From Saccoglossus kowalevskii (Eukaryota > Hemichordata > Enteropneusta > Harrimaniidae): a DNA stretch of 24,935 bases. The notes under the pieces are model-generated. The model was not told the origin of the DNA. It searched no databases and saw only the letters and a list, made by a program, of their open reading frames with translations. Made by a program: the position numbers and the translations under genes. The DNA lies in contig NW_003148772.1 in assembly GCF_000003605.2 (NCBI RefSeq), positions 586,316 to 611,250 of the forward strand, in the 5' to 3' direction. Of this stretch, positions 1 to 8,465 are shown in pieces; positions within the stretch are counted from its first letter, which is position 1; every line of letters starts with the position of its first letter.

Positions 1-322
1 CTGTTAGACTTGCTGAATGCCGATGCCGACAGTGACTCGGACTCTGATGCCGATGACATCGCCGATACACCAAACATCTGGTCAAATGAAAGGACCGACG
101 TGAACATTCCAGTTTTCAGGACCAAGACATGGTGTTTGTTTCGACGGGGAACCACTGGATTTTTTTAAATTATATTTTACGGACGATTTTTTGGATTTGT
201 TGGTCGGGGAAACAAATAAATACGCTAGACATAGACAGGAAGTTACCGGGCGCGTAGACCGGCATTGGTATGAAACGGACAGAGATGAAATGAGCGCCTA
301 TTTCGGTGTTATCATAAATTAG
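1..322 (+). pseudogene. piggyBac transposase fragment (PGBD-like), frameshifted and truncated
   Basis: Frame 1 from base 1 encodes an Asp/Ser-rich acidic stretch, then WSNERTDVNIPVF, and hits TAA at 166-168. The frame beginning at 2 mod 3 picks up at about base 110 with FSGPRHG, then LDFFKLYFTDDFLDLLV, GETNKYA, DEMSAYFGVII, and ends at TAG (320-322). This matches the usual piggyBac transposase order: an acidic N-terminus, a PLDFF-like block, an ETNRYA-like block and a W...EM(K)AF(L)G block just before the DDD catalytic core. A net one-base gain near 108-116 separates the frames. The catalytic aspartates lie downstream of this point in the family and are absent, so the copy cannot encode an active enzyme. 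Confidence 0.75.
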
Positions 323-531
323 AAACCAAGTGAATTGTAAATAAAATGTGTGTTTTTTTTTTAAATGAAATGAAACTACAGTGTCCTAGTCTTCTTTTCC
401 CTGTGTACATGTCAACCTACCTGGCTCACACTGAATTGGTAAAAAGTTTTGGGTAATGGGAGTACAAATATGCAAATTAGTAATGGGCCCTGCAACATTG
501 TTGCAACAAAGTATCTATGGTGTGCAAAGGG
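1..531 (+). mobile_element. piggyBac-type DNA transposon, 3' part, decayed
   Basis: The left edge of the window cuts this element. It contains a broken piggyBac-like transposase (1-322), an AATAAA at 340-345 shortly after the premature stop, a non-coding tail, and a right end reading GCAAAGGG directly followed by TTAA (532-535). GGG next to TTAA is the classic piggyBac terminus and target site. About 25-40 bp inside the end lies a subterminal palindrome: GCAACATTGTTGC (492-504) overlaps TTGTTGCAACAA (498-509). Most of the catalytic domain appears to be missing, so this copy is either internally deleted or followed by unrelated sequence. The left terminus is outside the window, so element length and TTAA duplication cannot be confirmed. 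Confidence 0.72.
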
Positions 532-589
532 TTAAATTTGGTAGCCAGCAGGGCTTCCATGGAAAAATTTCAAGCACTGCTCTAGTCTA

Positions 590-955
590 TGAAACAACCA
601 GACTTTCACACCCAAAGTTTTCTTAACTTTTTTTCTTGAAATCAACTCCAATTTTCAGTTTTTACTTTTCAGTTCTTTTTTTGGTCCCAATGTTTTGAAA
701 GAAAGTGCAGACTAAACAAGACTACTGTAGAATACTTTATTTTCACTGAAAGGATGATTCTGTGAAAATAAAATCCAGCGAATATACTTTTTTTCCTATA
801 TTTCACATTAAACTCATCAGAAATCAGTGAAAATAAATTCCATACAAAACGCCCAAAAAGCCTTTTCAGTGAAAATTAATTCCAGCGAAAATAAAGTATT
901 CCACAGTATTTTATGAATTTGTGATGAAAAAATAAGAACTGGTGGTGAAAAGGTT
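590..955. mobile_element. short inverted-repeat element family 'CACCACCAG', copy 1, interrupted by a nested element
   Basis: The right end reads CTGGTGGTGAAAAGGTT (939-955). The left end is degraded but ACCAGACTTTC near 590-600 aligns with the left end of the copy at 7215-7455 read in reverse complement. Shared internal landmarks are a GAAAGTGCAGACT block near 700 and TTTTATGAATTTGTGATG at 909-926. A second element (723-908) sits inside it. No coding capacity is seen. The family has at least two more copies (4970-5197 and 7215-7455). Confidence 0.65.
723..908. mobile_element. TA-inserting MITE, family 1, copy A (nested)
   Basis: A 186-bp non-coding element with imperfect terminal inverted repeats: TACTGTAGAATACTTTATTT at the left and AAATAAAGTATTCCACAGTA at the right. 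It interrupts the CACCACCAG element. In the uninterrupted paralogue near 5170-5190 the sequence reads GGACTATTTTGTGAATTTG; here it reads GACTA...(element)...TATTTTATGAATTTG. The target was therefore a single TA, now duplicated on both sides, as in Tc1/mariner-type elements. Inner motifs such as AATCCAGCGAATATAC and TTCCAGCGAAAATAAAG recur in the other copies. The mobilising transposase is not in the window. Confidence 0.8.
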
Positions 956-1069
956 ACATAGGGGACCATACTAGACAGTGGTGCATATCATTAATATCAC
1001 ATGCAGGTAAATGTCACCGTATTCACATTAAACAATAATTTTATGCATTGACTTGACTGTGTCTTGTAA

Positions 1070-1115
1070 TACTGTAAAATACTTTATTTTAATTGGAATT
1101 AATTCAATTTTCGTA
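1070..1115. mobile_element. MITE family 1, truncated copy B
   Basis: TACTGTAAAATACTTTATTT followed by TAATTGGAATTAATTC matches the left end of family 1, after which similarity is lost. No right terminus is seen nearby, so this is a terminal fragment. Confidence 0.5.
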
Positions 1116-1308
1116 AGAGATGAAAATGTAGCAGGGTCCATAGCACCAATAGCCAAATGATTTCAAAGATTTTTCCAGACCTTTTCCTAACACATTTTGA
1201 CCCTTAATTCAGGCCAACATCACCAAAGCTCATCAAAATTCCGAGGATATGGTACTTCCCTGGCGAACACGGGCATTTCTAAAATTAATAACTATGAAGA
1301 AATTTAAA

Positions 1309-1492
1309 TACTGTAAAATCTGTATTAGAAACCGCGGCTTCTATTAAAATGGTACAAAGCAACAGAGGGGATGCAGCTTCTAATAGAGCATCTACACATA
1401 TGAGAAATGATGAATTTTTGGTTCTCAATTATTCAAAAAAAATGGGTGCGACTTCTATTAGGGATGCGGCTTCTAATACAGATTTTACGGTA
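1309..1492. mobile_element. TA-inserting MITE, family 2, copy 1
   Basis: A 184-bp element. The left end TACTGTAAAATCTGTATTAG and right end CTAATACAGATTTTACGGTA form near-perfect inverted repeats of about 20 bp. The interior is built from several direct and inverted variants of a GCGGCTTCTATTA motif (near 1334, 1374, 1448 and 1466). A copy of almost the same length and about 85-90% similarity by eye lies at 4035-4219. There is no coding capacity; the short open frame inside it is chance. Confidence 0.75.
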
Positions 1493-1499
1493 CTTTTCA

Positions 1500-2156
1500 A
1501 AGATGTATTTTTTTTTTTGTAATTTAAAGACAACTCAAAAACATTCCAGACCTCAAAAAATCCCAAGACTTTCAAAGGATTTTCTAAACGCTACGGACCC
1601 TGTGTAGTTGGTAGGTGTAGGTGATTCCCCAAAATAATGGAAAGCCACGGACTTCTTTTGTTTACAGTTAAAAGGTACTTCTTTTGTTTACAGTTAAAAA
1701 GTGTAACGGAAGCTGGTATTTTATTTTAAGTAGGTAGTCGCTTCGAGCAACCGACGGAATTTCTACATCACTGATGAAGAATCATTTGGTAAGTGTGTGA
1801 TGACTGCTAACATTAAACGTATAGATCGTTTTACAAGTAAATTGGGATTCGCCTACCACCTAAAATAGTCAACACAAGCTGGTGGTCTTTTGATATAAAG
1901 GGGGTCACTAACCGGTCTCATTCTCAGGAGACGTTTACTAATAGGAATGTTTGTGCTACCAGAGAAAGACTACTTATTCCAACTACGAAAATAAACACAG
2001 GCAAGGAAATCGAAATGTGTTGACACAGATAGGAATTATGTCACCACAGCCAACGCCATAAAACAAACGCAAAACTACTTTTCTCGGCAACTACCCGACA
2101 TCTCATGATTTTTTTTTGCATTTACTTTGCTAGTAACGAGTACACACTCATATTTG
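1500..2156. other. gene-free stretch with one 26-bp tandem duplication
   Basis: Nothing coding is recognised. At 1651-1673 and 1677-1699 the sequence ACTTCTTTTGTTTACAGTT is repeated with a 26-bp period. The rest is AT-rich, single-copy-looking sequence. Confidence 0.6.
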
Positions 2157-3725
2157 CGACTACATGACAGGGCTGTACGACCATCTTCCTATCATAATGG
2201 TATTATGGTAACTCAATGCATACATACAGTGCATGTTACCATGGAAACCATATTCCATGTTTAAGACTACATGACAGGCTTGTACGACCATCTTCCTATC
2301 ATAATGGTGTTATGGTAATTTAATGCATACATACAGTGCATTTTACCACAGAAACCATATTTCATGTTTAGGACTACATGACAGGGCTGTATGACCATCT
2401 TCCTATCATAATGGTATTATGGTAATTTAATGAATACATACAGTGCATTTTACCACAGAAATCATATTCCATGTTTAGAACTACATGACAGGGCTGTATG
2501 ACCATCTTCCTATGATAATGGTATTATGGCAATTTAATGCATACATACAGTGCATTTTACCACAGAAACCATATTCCATTTTTAGGACTACATGACAGGG
2601 CTGTGAGACCATCTTCCTATCATAATGGTATTATGGTAATTTAATGCATATATACAATGCATGTTACCACAGAAACCATATTCCATGTTTAGGACTACAT
2701 GACAGAGCCGGAAGACTATCTTCCTATCATAATGGTATTATGGTAATTTAATGCATATATACAGTGCATGTTACCATGGAAACCATATTCCAGTTTAGGA
2801 CTACATGACAGGGCTGTATGACCATCTTCCTATCATAATGGTATTATGGTAATTTAATGCATACATACAGTGCATTTTACCATAGAAACCATATTCCATG
2901 TTTAGGACTACATGACAGGGCTGTGTGACCATCTTCCTATCATAATGGTATTATGGCAATTTAATGCATACATACAGTGTATTTTACCACAGAAACCATA
3001 TTCCATTTTTAGGACTACATGACAGGGCCGGAAGACTATCTTCCTATCATAATGCATTTTACCACAGAAACCATATTCCATTTTTAGGACTACATGACAG
3101 GGCTGGAAGACTATCTTCCTATCATAATGCATTTTACCACAGAAACCATATTCCATTTTTAGGACTACATGACAGGGCCGGAAGACTATCTTCCTATCAT
3201 AATGCATTTTACCACAGAAACCATATTCCATTTTTAGGACTACATGACAGGGCTGTGTGACCATCTTCCTATCATAATGGTAATATGTCAATTTAATGGA
3301 TGCATGCATACAGTGCATTTTACCACAGAAACCATATTTCATTTTTAGGACTACATGACAGGGCTGTGTGACCATCTTTCTATCATAATGGTATTATGGC
3401 AATTTAATGCATACATACAGTGTATTTTACCACAGAAACCATATTCCATGTTTAGGACTACATGACAGGGCTGTGAGACCATCTTCCTATTATAATGGTA
3501 TTATGGAAATTTAATGCATACATACAGTGCATTTACCACACAAACCATATTCCATTTTTAGGACTACATGACAGGGCTGTGTGACCATCTTCCTATCATA
3601 ATGGTATTATGGAAATTTAATGCATACATACAGTGCATTTTACCACACAAACCATATTCCAGGTTTAGGACTACATGACAGGGCTGTGTGACCATCTTTC
3701 TATCATAATGGTAATTTAATGCATA
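2157..3725. repeat. 107-bp tandem repeat array with embedded 75-bp deletion units
   Basis: Each unit starts near GGACTACATGACAGGGCTGT, continues with CCATCTTCCTATCATAATGG, then CATACATACAGTGCATTTTA, and ends with CAGAAACCATATTCCATG. Unit starts at 2159, 2266 and 2373 give a 107-bp period. From 3014 to 3239 three consecutive units are 75 bp long (starts 3014, 3089, 3164, 3239); each lacks the same 32 bp between CATAATG and CATTTTACC. Roughly 15 units are present in total. Open frames in both strands here merely reflect the repetition and are not proteins. A single inverted, diverged relative lies at 6771-6838. Confidence 0.93.
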
Positions 3726-3765
3726 CCGGTACACTCAGTCCAAAGTACTTTATCTTTTGACGTGA

Positions 3766-4033
3766 CGTGGAGCTAGGCAATCAGGTGTTGTACGTGAGCG
3801 ATGGTTCGAGTCGCGCATGGAGTATCCTTTCACTTTTCATGTCAAATCAACGTAAACATATGGCCGACTAGACATACTGTGATGTGAAGCTTAGTGATCA
3901 GGTGTTGTATGCAAGCGATGGTTCGAGTCGCGCATGCAGTACCCTCTCAATGTGGCAGAGTAGTAGACATGCTGTGATATGAAGCTCAGTGATTAGGTGC
4001 TGTACTGGAGCGCTGATTTGAGTCGCGCAAATA
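3766..4033 (+). repeat. three tandem tRNA-derived SINE-like heads
   Basis: Three related segments each carry an A-box-like AGC(T)TAGTGATCAGG and, about 30 bp later, a B-box-like GGTTCGAGTC. The pairs are 3771-3785 with 3803-3812, 3888-3902 with 3920-3929, and 3983-3997 with 4015-4024 (the last B box is degraded to GATTTGAGTC). A-box spacing is 117 and then 95 bp. The context TGTGATGTGAAGCTTAG and GTCGCGCATGCAGTA is shared. This is the internal RNA polymerase III promoter layout of a tRNA-derived SINE. The segments do not fold into proper tRNAs, so no tRNA gene is called. No SINE tail or 3' LINE-like part was recognised. Confidence 0.5.
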
Positions 4034-4034
4034 G

Positions 4035-4219
4035 TACTGTAAAATCTGCATTAGATGTTGCGGCTTCTATAAAATGGTACAATGCAACAGAGAGGGGATG
4101 CTGCTTCTATTAGAGCATCTATACATATGAGAAATCGTGAATATTTGGTTCTCAATTGTTCAAAAACAATGGGTGCGACTTATATTAGAGGTGTGGCTTC
4201 TAATACAGATTTTATGGTA
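4035..4219. mobile_element. TA-inserting MITE, family 2, copy 2
   Basis: A 185-bp element with left end TACTGTAAAATCTGCATTAG and right end CTAATACAGATTTTATGGTA. It is colinear with the copy at 1309-1492, including the internal GCGGCTTCTAT-type motifs and the CATATGAGAAAT block. It begins 11 bp after the third SINE-like B box, so it probably inserted into or beside that repeat. Confidence 0.75.
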
Positions 4220-4969
4220 CATGTTTATTTTTATTTTACATAGTATTTACCATGCTATTTATTCGATGTTATTTACTTCCTTTATTATCGATGTCATCAG
4301 TGACTATGAGTTTACAATCAGGAAAATATAATGGTTTTATACAGTGTATAATCAGGGTATGCGCTAGTGTCTCGGCAAGACGAGTCCCACTTACAAAATT
4401 TTAAGAAATTGAAATTTGACCCTGGATAACTTTATTAAAGATTTGACCTCAGCATGCCTGAAAAACTGGGTTCCTCTTCAATAATTGGAGTCCGGGAAAC
4501 AAAATATAGGGTTAACGCAATCCCTGGTATAATACACAGCATTTTTTTTTCAATTTGTGCATAGCTAACAAAGTTGAAAGTTAGCTTAAAAATACAGAAA
4601 ATATCAGTCACTGTGGTTGAAATACTTCAAGCTAAACAGAAGACCCGTAAGGTCACAAGACCAAGCAGAGTGTTTTTGGATATATTATGTGTACTCTAGA
4701 AGAACCCAGATGATATCAAATAACAAGAATAAAATCAAAACAACCAGCTGTTATCACTAGTGTGCTGGTCAGTCTAGGAAAATTTCTATCCATCTTAAAT
4801 TTACATATTTGGGAAAAAGCACTAAAATGAAGTAAACACCCTAAAATTTGTACACAATTCTGAAACTCCTGGGTAATCACTGGATTTTTTTTTTTAATTT
4901 GATGAACTGTGATATTTGAGAGCAAAAAATACACCATACTGTAATTTTTATTAATTCATTTTGAGATTT
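4220..4969. other. AT-rich gene-free stretch
   Basis: No gene, RNA or clear repeat is recognised. Short open frames have no domain, splice or codon support. It would lie inside intron 2 of the Galpha-q gene if that gene continues to the left. Confidence 0.5.
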
Positions 4970-5197
4970 TTAATAACTTAGCTTTTTCACCACCAGAATT
5001 TCTTGCCCAAATTTTTCTGTGCTGTTTTTCTTGTATTCTTCAATATTTCTGGGAATGAACCCTAATTTTCAAGCCAACAGTCTGAATCAGTGTTAAGTTT
5101 TTACTCAACTATCAAATTCAACTATTTTTGTTTTAATCTTCTGAAGGAAATTGCAGACTATATATACAGGACTATTTTGTGAATTTGTAACAAATAA
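4970..5197. mobile_element. 'CACCACCAG' element, copy 2, 3' end missing
   Basis: The left end AGCTTTTTCACCACCAG (4980-4996) is followed by TTTCTTGCCCAAATTTTTCT, AATATTTCTGGGAATGAACC, AAGCCAACAG, GAAATTGCAGACTATATA and GGACTATTTTGTGAATTTG. All of these align in order with the reverse complement of 7215-7455. The expected right terminus CTGGTGGTGAAAAGG is not found; the copy fades near 5197, just before the foldback element at 5209. It retains the uninterrupted TA site used by the nested MITE in copy 1. Confidence 0.65.
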
Positions 5198-5208
5198 TAA
5201 TATGCTGT

Positions 5209-5802
5209 ATGCATGATCCCTAAAGGTCACACATCCTGGTACTTTGCATGACCCCTAAATGTCACACATCCTGGTACTTTGCATGACCCTAAACTTCACA
5301 CATCCTGGTACTTTGCATGACCCCTAAATGTCACACATCCTGGTACTTTGCATGACCCTAAACTTCACACATCCTGGTACTTTGCATGACCCCTAAATGT
5401 CACACATCCTGGTACTTTGCATGACCCTAAACTTCACACGTCCTGGTACTTTGCATGACCCCTAAATGTCACACATCCTGGTACTTTGGATGACCCCTAA
5501 ATGTCACACATCCTGGTACTTTGGATGACCCCTAAATTTCACACATCCTGGTACTTTGCATGACCCTAAAGTTCACAGATCCTGGTACTTTTACAGGGGT
5601 ACAAATTCATTATCAAAGGACAATTTCTCAATAACTACAACCCCCCTCAATGCCGCCGCCGCCCCCGCCAAAATGCAGGCTGTCCCTGAAGTTCAAAAGT
5701 TCCATAATGTAAAAAATTTACATAAATATGAAAATCACGGCTATTATAGTGCAACAATACCCCCAAAAGTACCAGGATGTGTGACCTTTAGGGGGAATGC
5801 AT
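5209..5802. mobile_element. foldback-type element with terminal repeat expanded into a tandem array
   Basis: The left terminus ATGCATGATCCCTAAAGGTC (5209 on) continues as ACACATCCTGGTACTTT. The right terminus (5766-5802) is its inverted copy, AGTACCAGGATGTGTGACC followed by TTTAGGGGGAATGCAT. The inverted repeats are about 37 bp with two or three mismatches. Inside the left terminus the same sequence is tandemly repeated about ten times (see the next entry). The right side has only one copy. The middle (5600-5760) is unique and contains a CCGCCGCCGCC run. Terminal repeats enlarged by internal tandem copies are typical of foldback/Galileo-like elements. No target duplication is obvious and no transposase is present. 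Confidence 0.6.
5211..5592 (+). repeat. 34/35-bp tandem array derived from the element terminus
   Basis: About 10-11 units of GCATGACCCCTAAATGTCAC followed by ACATCCTGGTACTTT (35 bp). They partly alternate with a 34-bp form that has one fewer C and reads CTAAACTTCACAC. Two late units read GGATGACCCC. The first unit (AAAGGTCAC) is the one that matches the inverted copy at 5766-5802 best, so it is the terminal-repeat form and the rest look like later internal amplification. Confidence 0.9.
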
Positions 5803-5987
5803 AAAACATCTTGAAAACAATTATGCAGACAGACTATAGTGTAGTATATAGGGTAAGGTTGCGGTACACATGTGGGTCAATATATGGTTACAGGAAGAAG
5901 GATAACACAGAGGGCATTCTGGGTCAAGACATAAACAAACATTAGCCTGTCTGCTAACTCCACAGCATGTAATATGACCAATCTAAA
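5803..5987. other. unassigned spacer
   Basis: No gene or repeat recognised. It separates the foldback element from the next MITE copy. Confidence 0.4.
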
Positions 5988-6189
5988 TACTGTCAAATAT
6001 TTTATTTTAGCTGGAATTAATTTTTGCTGAATAGACTTTTCGAATGTTTTGGATGGATTTTATTTGCACTGATTTTTGATGAATTAATGTAAAATACAGG
6101 GAAAAAGGTACATTCGCTGGATTTTATTTTCACTGAGTCATTCCTTCAGCGAAAATTGATTCCAAGCGAAAATAAAGTATTCCTCAGTA
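5988..6189. mobile_element. MITE family 1, copy C
   Basis: The left end TACTGTCAAATATTTTATTT and right end AAATAAAGTATTCCTCAGTA are imperfect inverted repeats. Internal landmarks of the family are present: GCTGGAATTAAT, CACTGATTTTTGATGAATT, ATTCGCTGGATTTTATTTTC and TTCAGCGAAAATTGATTCC. About 202 bp. Confidence 0.75.
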
Positions 6190-6228
6190 CGAAAAAAAAA
6201 AAAAAATATTTTCACTTTTCATGTTTTA

Positions 6229-6397
6229 TTTTTTTCTATTTTCATTGAAGGGATGATTCAGTAAATATAAAACCTAGCAAATATACTGTTTTTTTTTGTT
6301 TTTTTTTGATTTTACATTCATCAAAATTAGTGAAAACAAACACTCAATACGTCTTTTTCAGCAAAAATTAAAACCAGCTAAAATATTTCATAGCACA
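6229..6397. mobile_element. MITE family 1, degraded copy D
   Basis: The family order is recognisable but worn: TTTTCATTGAAGGGATGATTC, AAACCTAGCAAATATACTG, ACATTCATCAAAATTAGTG, TTTTTCAGCAAAAATTAAAA and CCAGCTAAAATATTTCATAG. The outer CAGTA ends are lost. A poly-T stretch replaces part of the middle. Confidence 0.5.
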
Positions 6398-6770
6398 GCA
6401 CTTCATTTTAAGTAAGATCCAACAAAATACACATCTGCTTATTTTTTAGTTTCCGGCACGAATAAAATGAAAGTTAATTTGCATTGGTATTTACTTTTTT
6501 GCATTTTGAGAATAATTTTGTTTTCAATGTACGACTTCAAGGGTAGCAACGAGTTCTATGTTTCATGTAGTCTATAGAGAATTAAAACCCAATGAATAAT
6601 TAATGCATTTACAATACCGACCTTCACACAGGTACTGTAAAAACATTAATTTCTACTATGATTTAATTTTACTATTTTTATCAAATTCATAGGTTTTAAA
6701 TTCACAGTTTATAATTTATTGTGTTCACCTGGGCCTGGTTGATGCTAGGACAATGTATTGAATTACTATT
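6398..6770. other. AT-rich stretch without genes
   Basis: No gene recognised. The motif AATTAAAACCCAATGAATAATTA near 6580-6602 and AAATTCATAGGTTTTAAATTC near 6683 resemble the perfect inverted repeat at 21708-21776, so a degraded member of that family may be present. Confidence 0.4.
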
Positions 6771-6838
6771 TGATAGAGAGATGGCCACACAGCCCTGACA
6801 TGTTAGTCCCAAACATGAATATGACTTTTGTGGCAAAA
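6771..6838 (-). repeat. single inverted, diverged copy of the 107-bp repeat
   Basis: On the plus strand it reads GATAGAGAGATGGCCACACAG, CCCTGACATGTTAGTCCC, AAACATGAATATGACTTTTG and TGGCAAAA. This aligns over about 65 bp with the reverse complement of the 2157-3725 unit (GATAGGAAGATGGTCACACAG, CCCTGTCATGTAGTCC, AAACATGGAATATGG, TGGTAAAA) at about 80% identity by eye. It shows that the array monomer also exists as a dispersed sequence. Confidence 0.7.
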
Positions 6839-7214
6839 AAAGTGTCAGCACTAGCCCTTGTAATTTGCAAAGGAAGAAGAAGGTCGGGAGAGACAACAGT
6901 AACATTCAATGTCCGGAACTGTCGCTTTGCACAAAAACTTAGCAGATTTTACTTATGAACAAAAATAGTTAAATTATAACCTAGCGATAATTAATGCATT
7001 TGTGGTATTTAAGTTTTAATATTTCTTAAATTATGAAAATAGTCAACATTTTAATTTTACTTTTATTCAGTATTCTAATGCTAATTAGATAATCTGGAAA
7101 ACATTTAATTTCATGCATTTCAAATCCCAATTTAGGTGTTTTTTTGTTTTGTTTTTTAGATTAAGTCATAACACTATTCAGTTGTAAACTTGTTTAGGTG
7201 GAGACACTGGTCTA

Positions 7215-7455
7215 GTGTAAACCTTTTCACCACCAGGTCCCTTTTTATATCATAAAATAGTCCCATTTACAGTCTGCACTTTCCTTCAATAGATTGGGCT
7301 AAAAATAGCAAAATTTGTAAGTAAAAATTGAATATCAACTCAAATTTTGTCTGTTGGCTCTAAAATTAGTTCATTTCCAGAAATATTGAAAAATATAAGA
7401 AAAAAAAAAGTGCGAAAAAATTCGGGCAAGAAAGTCTGGTGGTGAAAAGGTTAAT
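7215..7455. mobile_element. 'CACCACCAG' element, copy 3, both ends present
   Basis: About 240 bp, bounded by AACCTTTTCACCACCAG (left) and CTGGTGGTGAAAAGGTT (right), a 17-bp perfect inverted repeat. Flanks read GTAA at the left and AATA at the right, so the target duplication may be TAA or TTAA-like but is not certain. Non-coding. It is the best-preserved copy and the reference for the copies at 590 and 4970, both of which are in the opposite orientation. Confidence 0.75.
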
Positions 7456-7599
7456 ATTTATGAATAAAGTGTCTAGAGTGTTGTTTTCAAAAGAATGCCA
7501 GTCTCCATGTTTGACCTAAATAATACTAACTTGCTTTGTAGAAGAATCAAATCACCACATAATAATACAAGATCTCTATACTGTGTCAAATTTATCTCG

Positions 7600-8465
7600 G
7601 GTTTTGACAGCGATAATTTTAGCAGAAATTGATCTTGTAGAATTCTGGATTTTCAGGAGGTTGGGTGTGGTGTTGTAATTTTTACTAGTGAATATGAATG
7701 GCGTAAAACTGGTTTTTGATAGGTGTAATTTTAGTGGAAATTTGCTCAGCAGAATTCTGGATTTTCATTGATTTTTCAGAGGGTGGGGTGGTCACTTTTT
7801 GTCGTTAGTGAACATACACAGCATAAAACTGGTTATTGATAGTTGTTAAGTTTAGCAGAAATTGGTTCTGTACAATAATGGAGCTTGTCAGATAGGGAGA
7901 GGTGTCGGCAAAAATATACCTACATTTTTTTTCAACATAGAAATCTATGAACATACACAGCATAAAATTGAGGTTTTTAACAGCTTTAATTTCAGCAGGA
8001 CCCACTCTGCCGAATTTCGTATATTACTCCTAGATTTTGTGAAGGGAGGGAGGGGGGCATCAAATCTATTTTTTCAGAATGTATTGAACAAAATAACTGC
8101 AAAAATCAAGACTTTTTAATAAAAGTAATTTTTAGCAGAAATTCAGTTCTGCATAATTCTGTATTTTTAAGCATTTCAAGGTCGTCAACATCCAACACTC
8201 TTTTCGGAATGCAGAAATTATTGAACAAACAGGAACATAAAACTAGACTTTTTATAACCAAATTTTGTGGAAATTTGGTCCTGTTGAATTCTGTATTTAC
8301 CAGTACAAGCATTTCAAGGTCAACAGACAACGGCTAAAACATTTTTTTTATAATGCAGAAATTAGTGAATATCCAACACACAAAGCACATACATTTTTGT
8401 AGATTTTTAAAACAGTAATTTTAGCAGAAATTAGTTAAGTAGAATTTGTTATTTTTACTGAGAAT
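7600..8465. repeat. very degenerate tandem repeat, about seven units of 112-156 bp
   Basis: The block TTTAGCAGAAATT followed by TAGAATTCTGGATTTT recurs in the same order with intervening GTGAACATACACAGCATAAAA and CTGGTTTTTGATAG blocks. AGCAGAAAT-type starts are at 7621, 7733, 7854, 7994, 8134, 8267 and 8423. Units differ greatly in length and sequence, which points to old duplications. Short open frames across it (for example 7862-8119) vary with the repeat and are not supported as genes. Confidence 0.65.

Noticed and set aside
1768-1790. CTGATGA at 1771-1777 as a hammerhead ribozyme core
   Set aside because: No GAAA core follows at a usable distance and no stems form.
2908-3375. 155-codon minus-strand frame with a repeated MVTQPCHVVLKMEYGFCGKM motif
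   Set aside because: It is the translation of the 107/75-bp tandem repeat. A frame on the opposite strand is also open over the same bases and no flanking gene signals exist.
3766-4033. Functional tRNA genes at the GGTTCGAGTC motifs
   Set aside because: No acceptor stem or anticodon arm can be drawn for any of the three segments, and the third B box is degraded. SINE heads fit better.
5556-5804. 82-codon frame inside the foldback element
   Set aside because: Both ends of the frame are terminal-repeat sequence, and the middle has no recognisable domain or codon bias.
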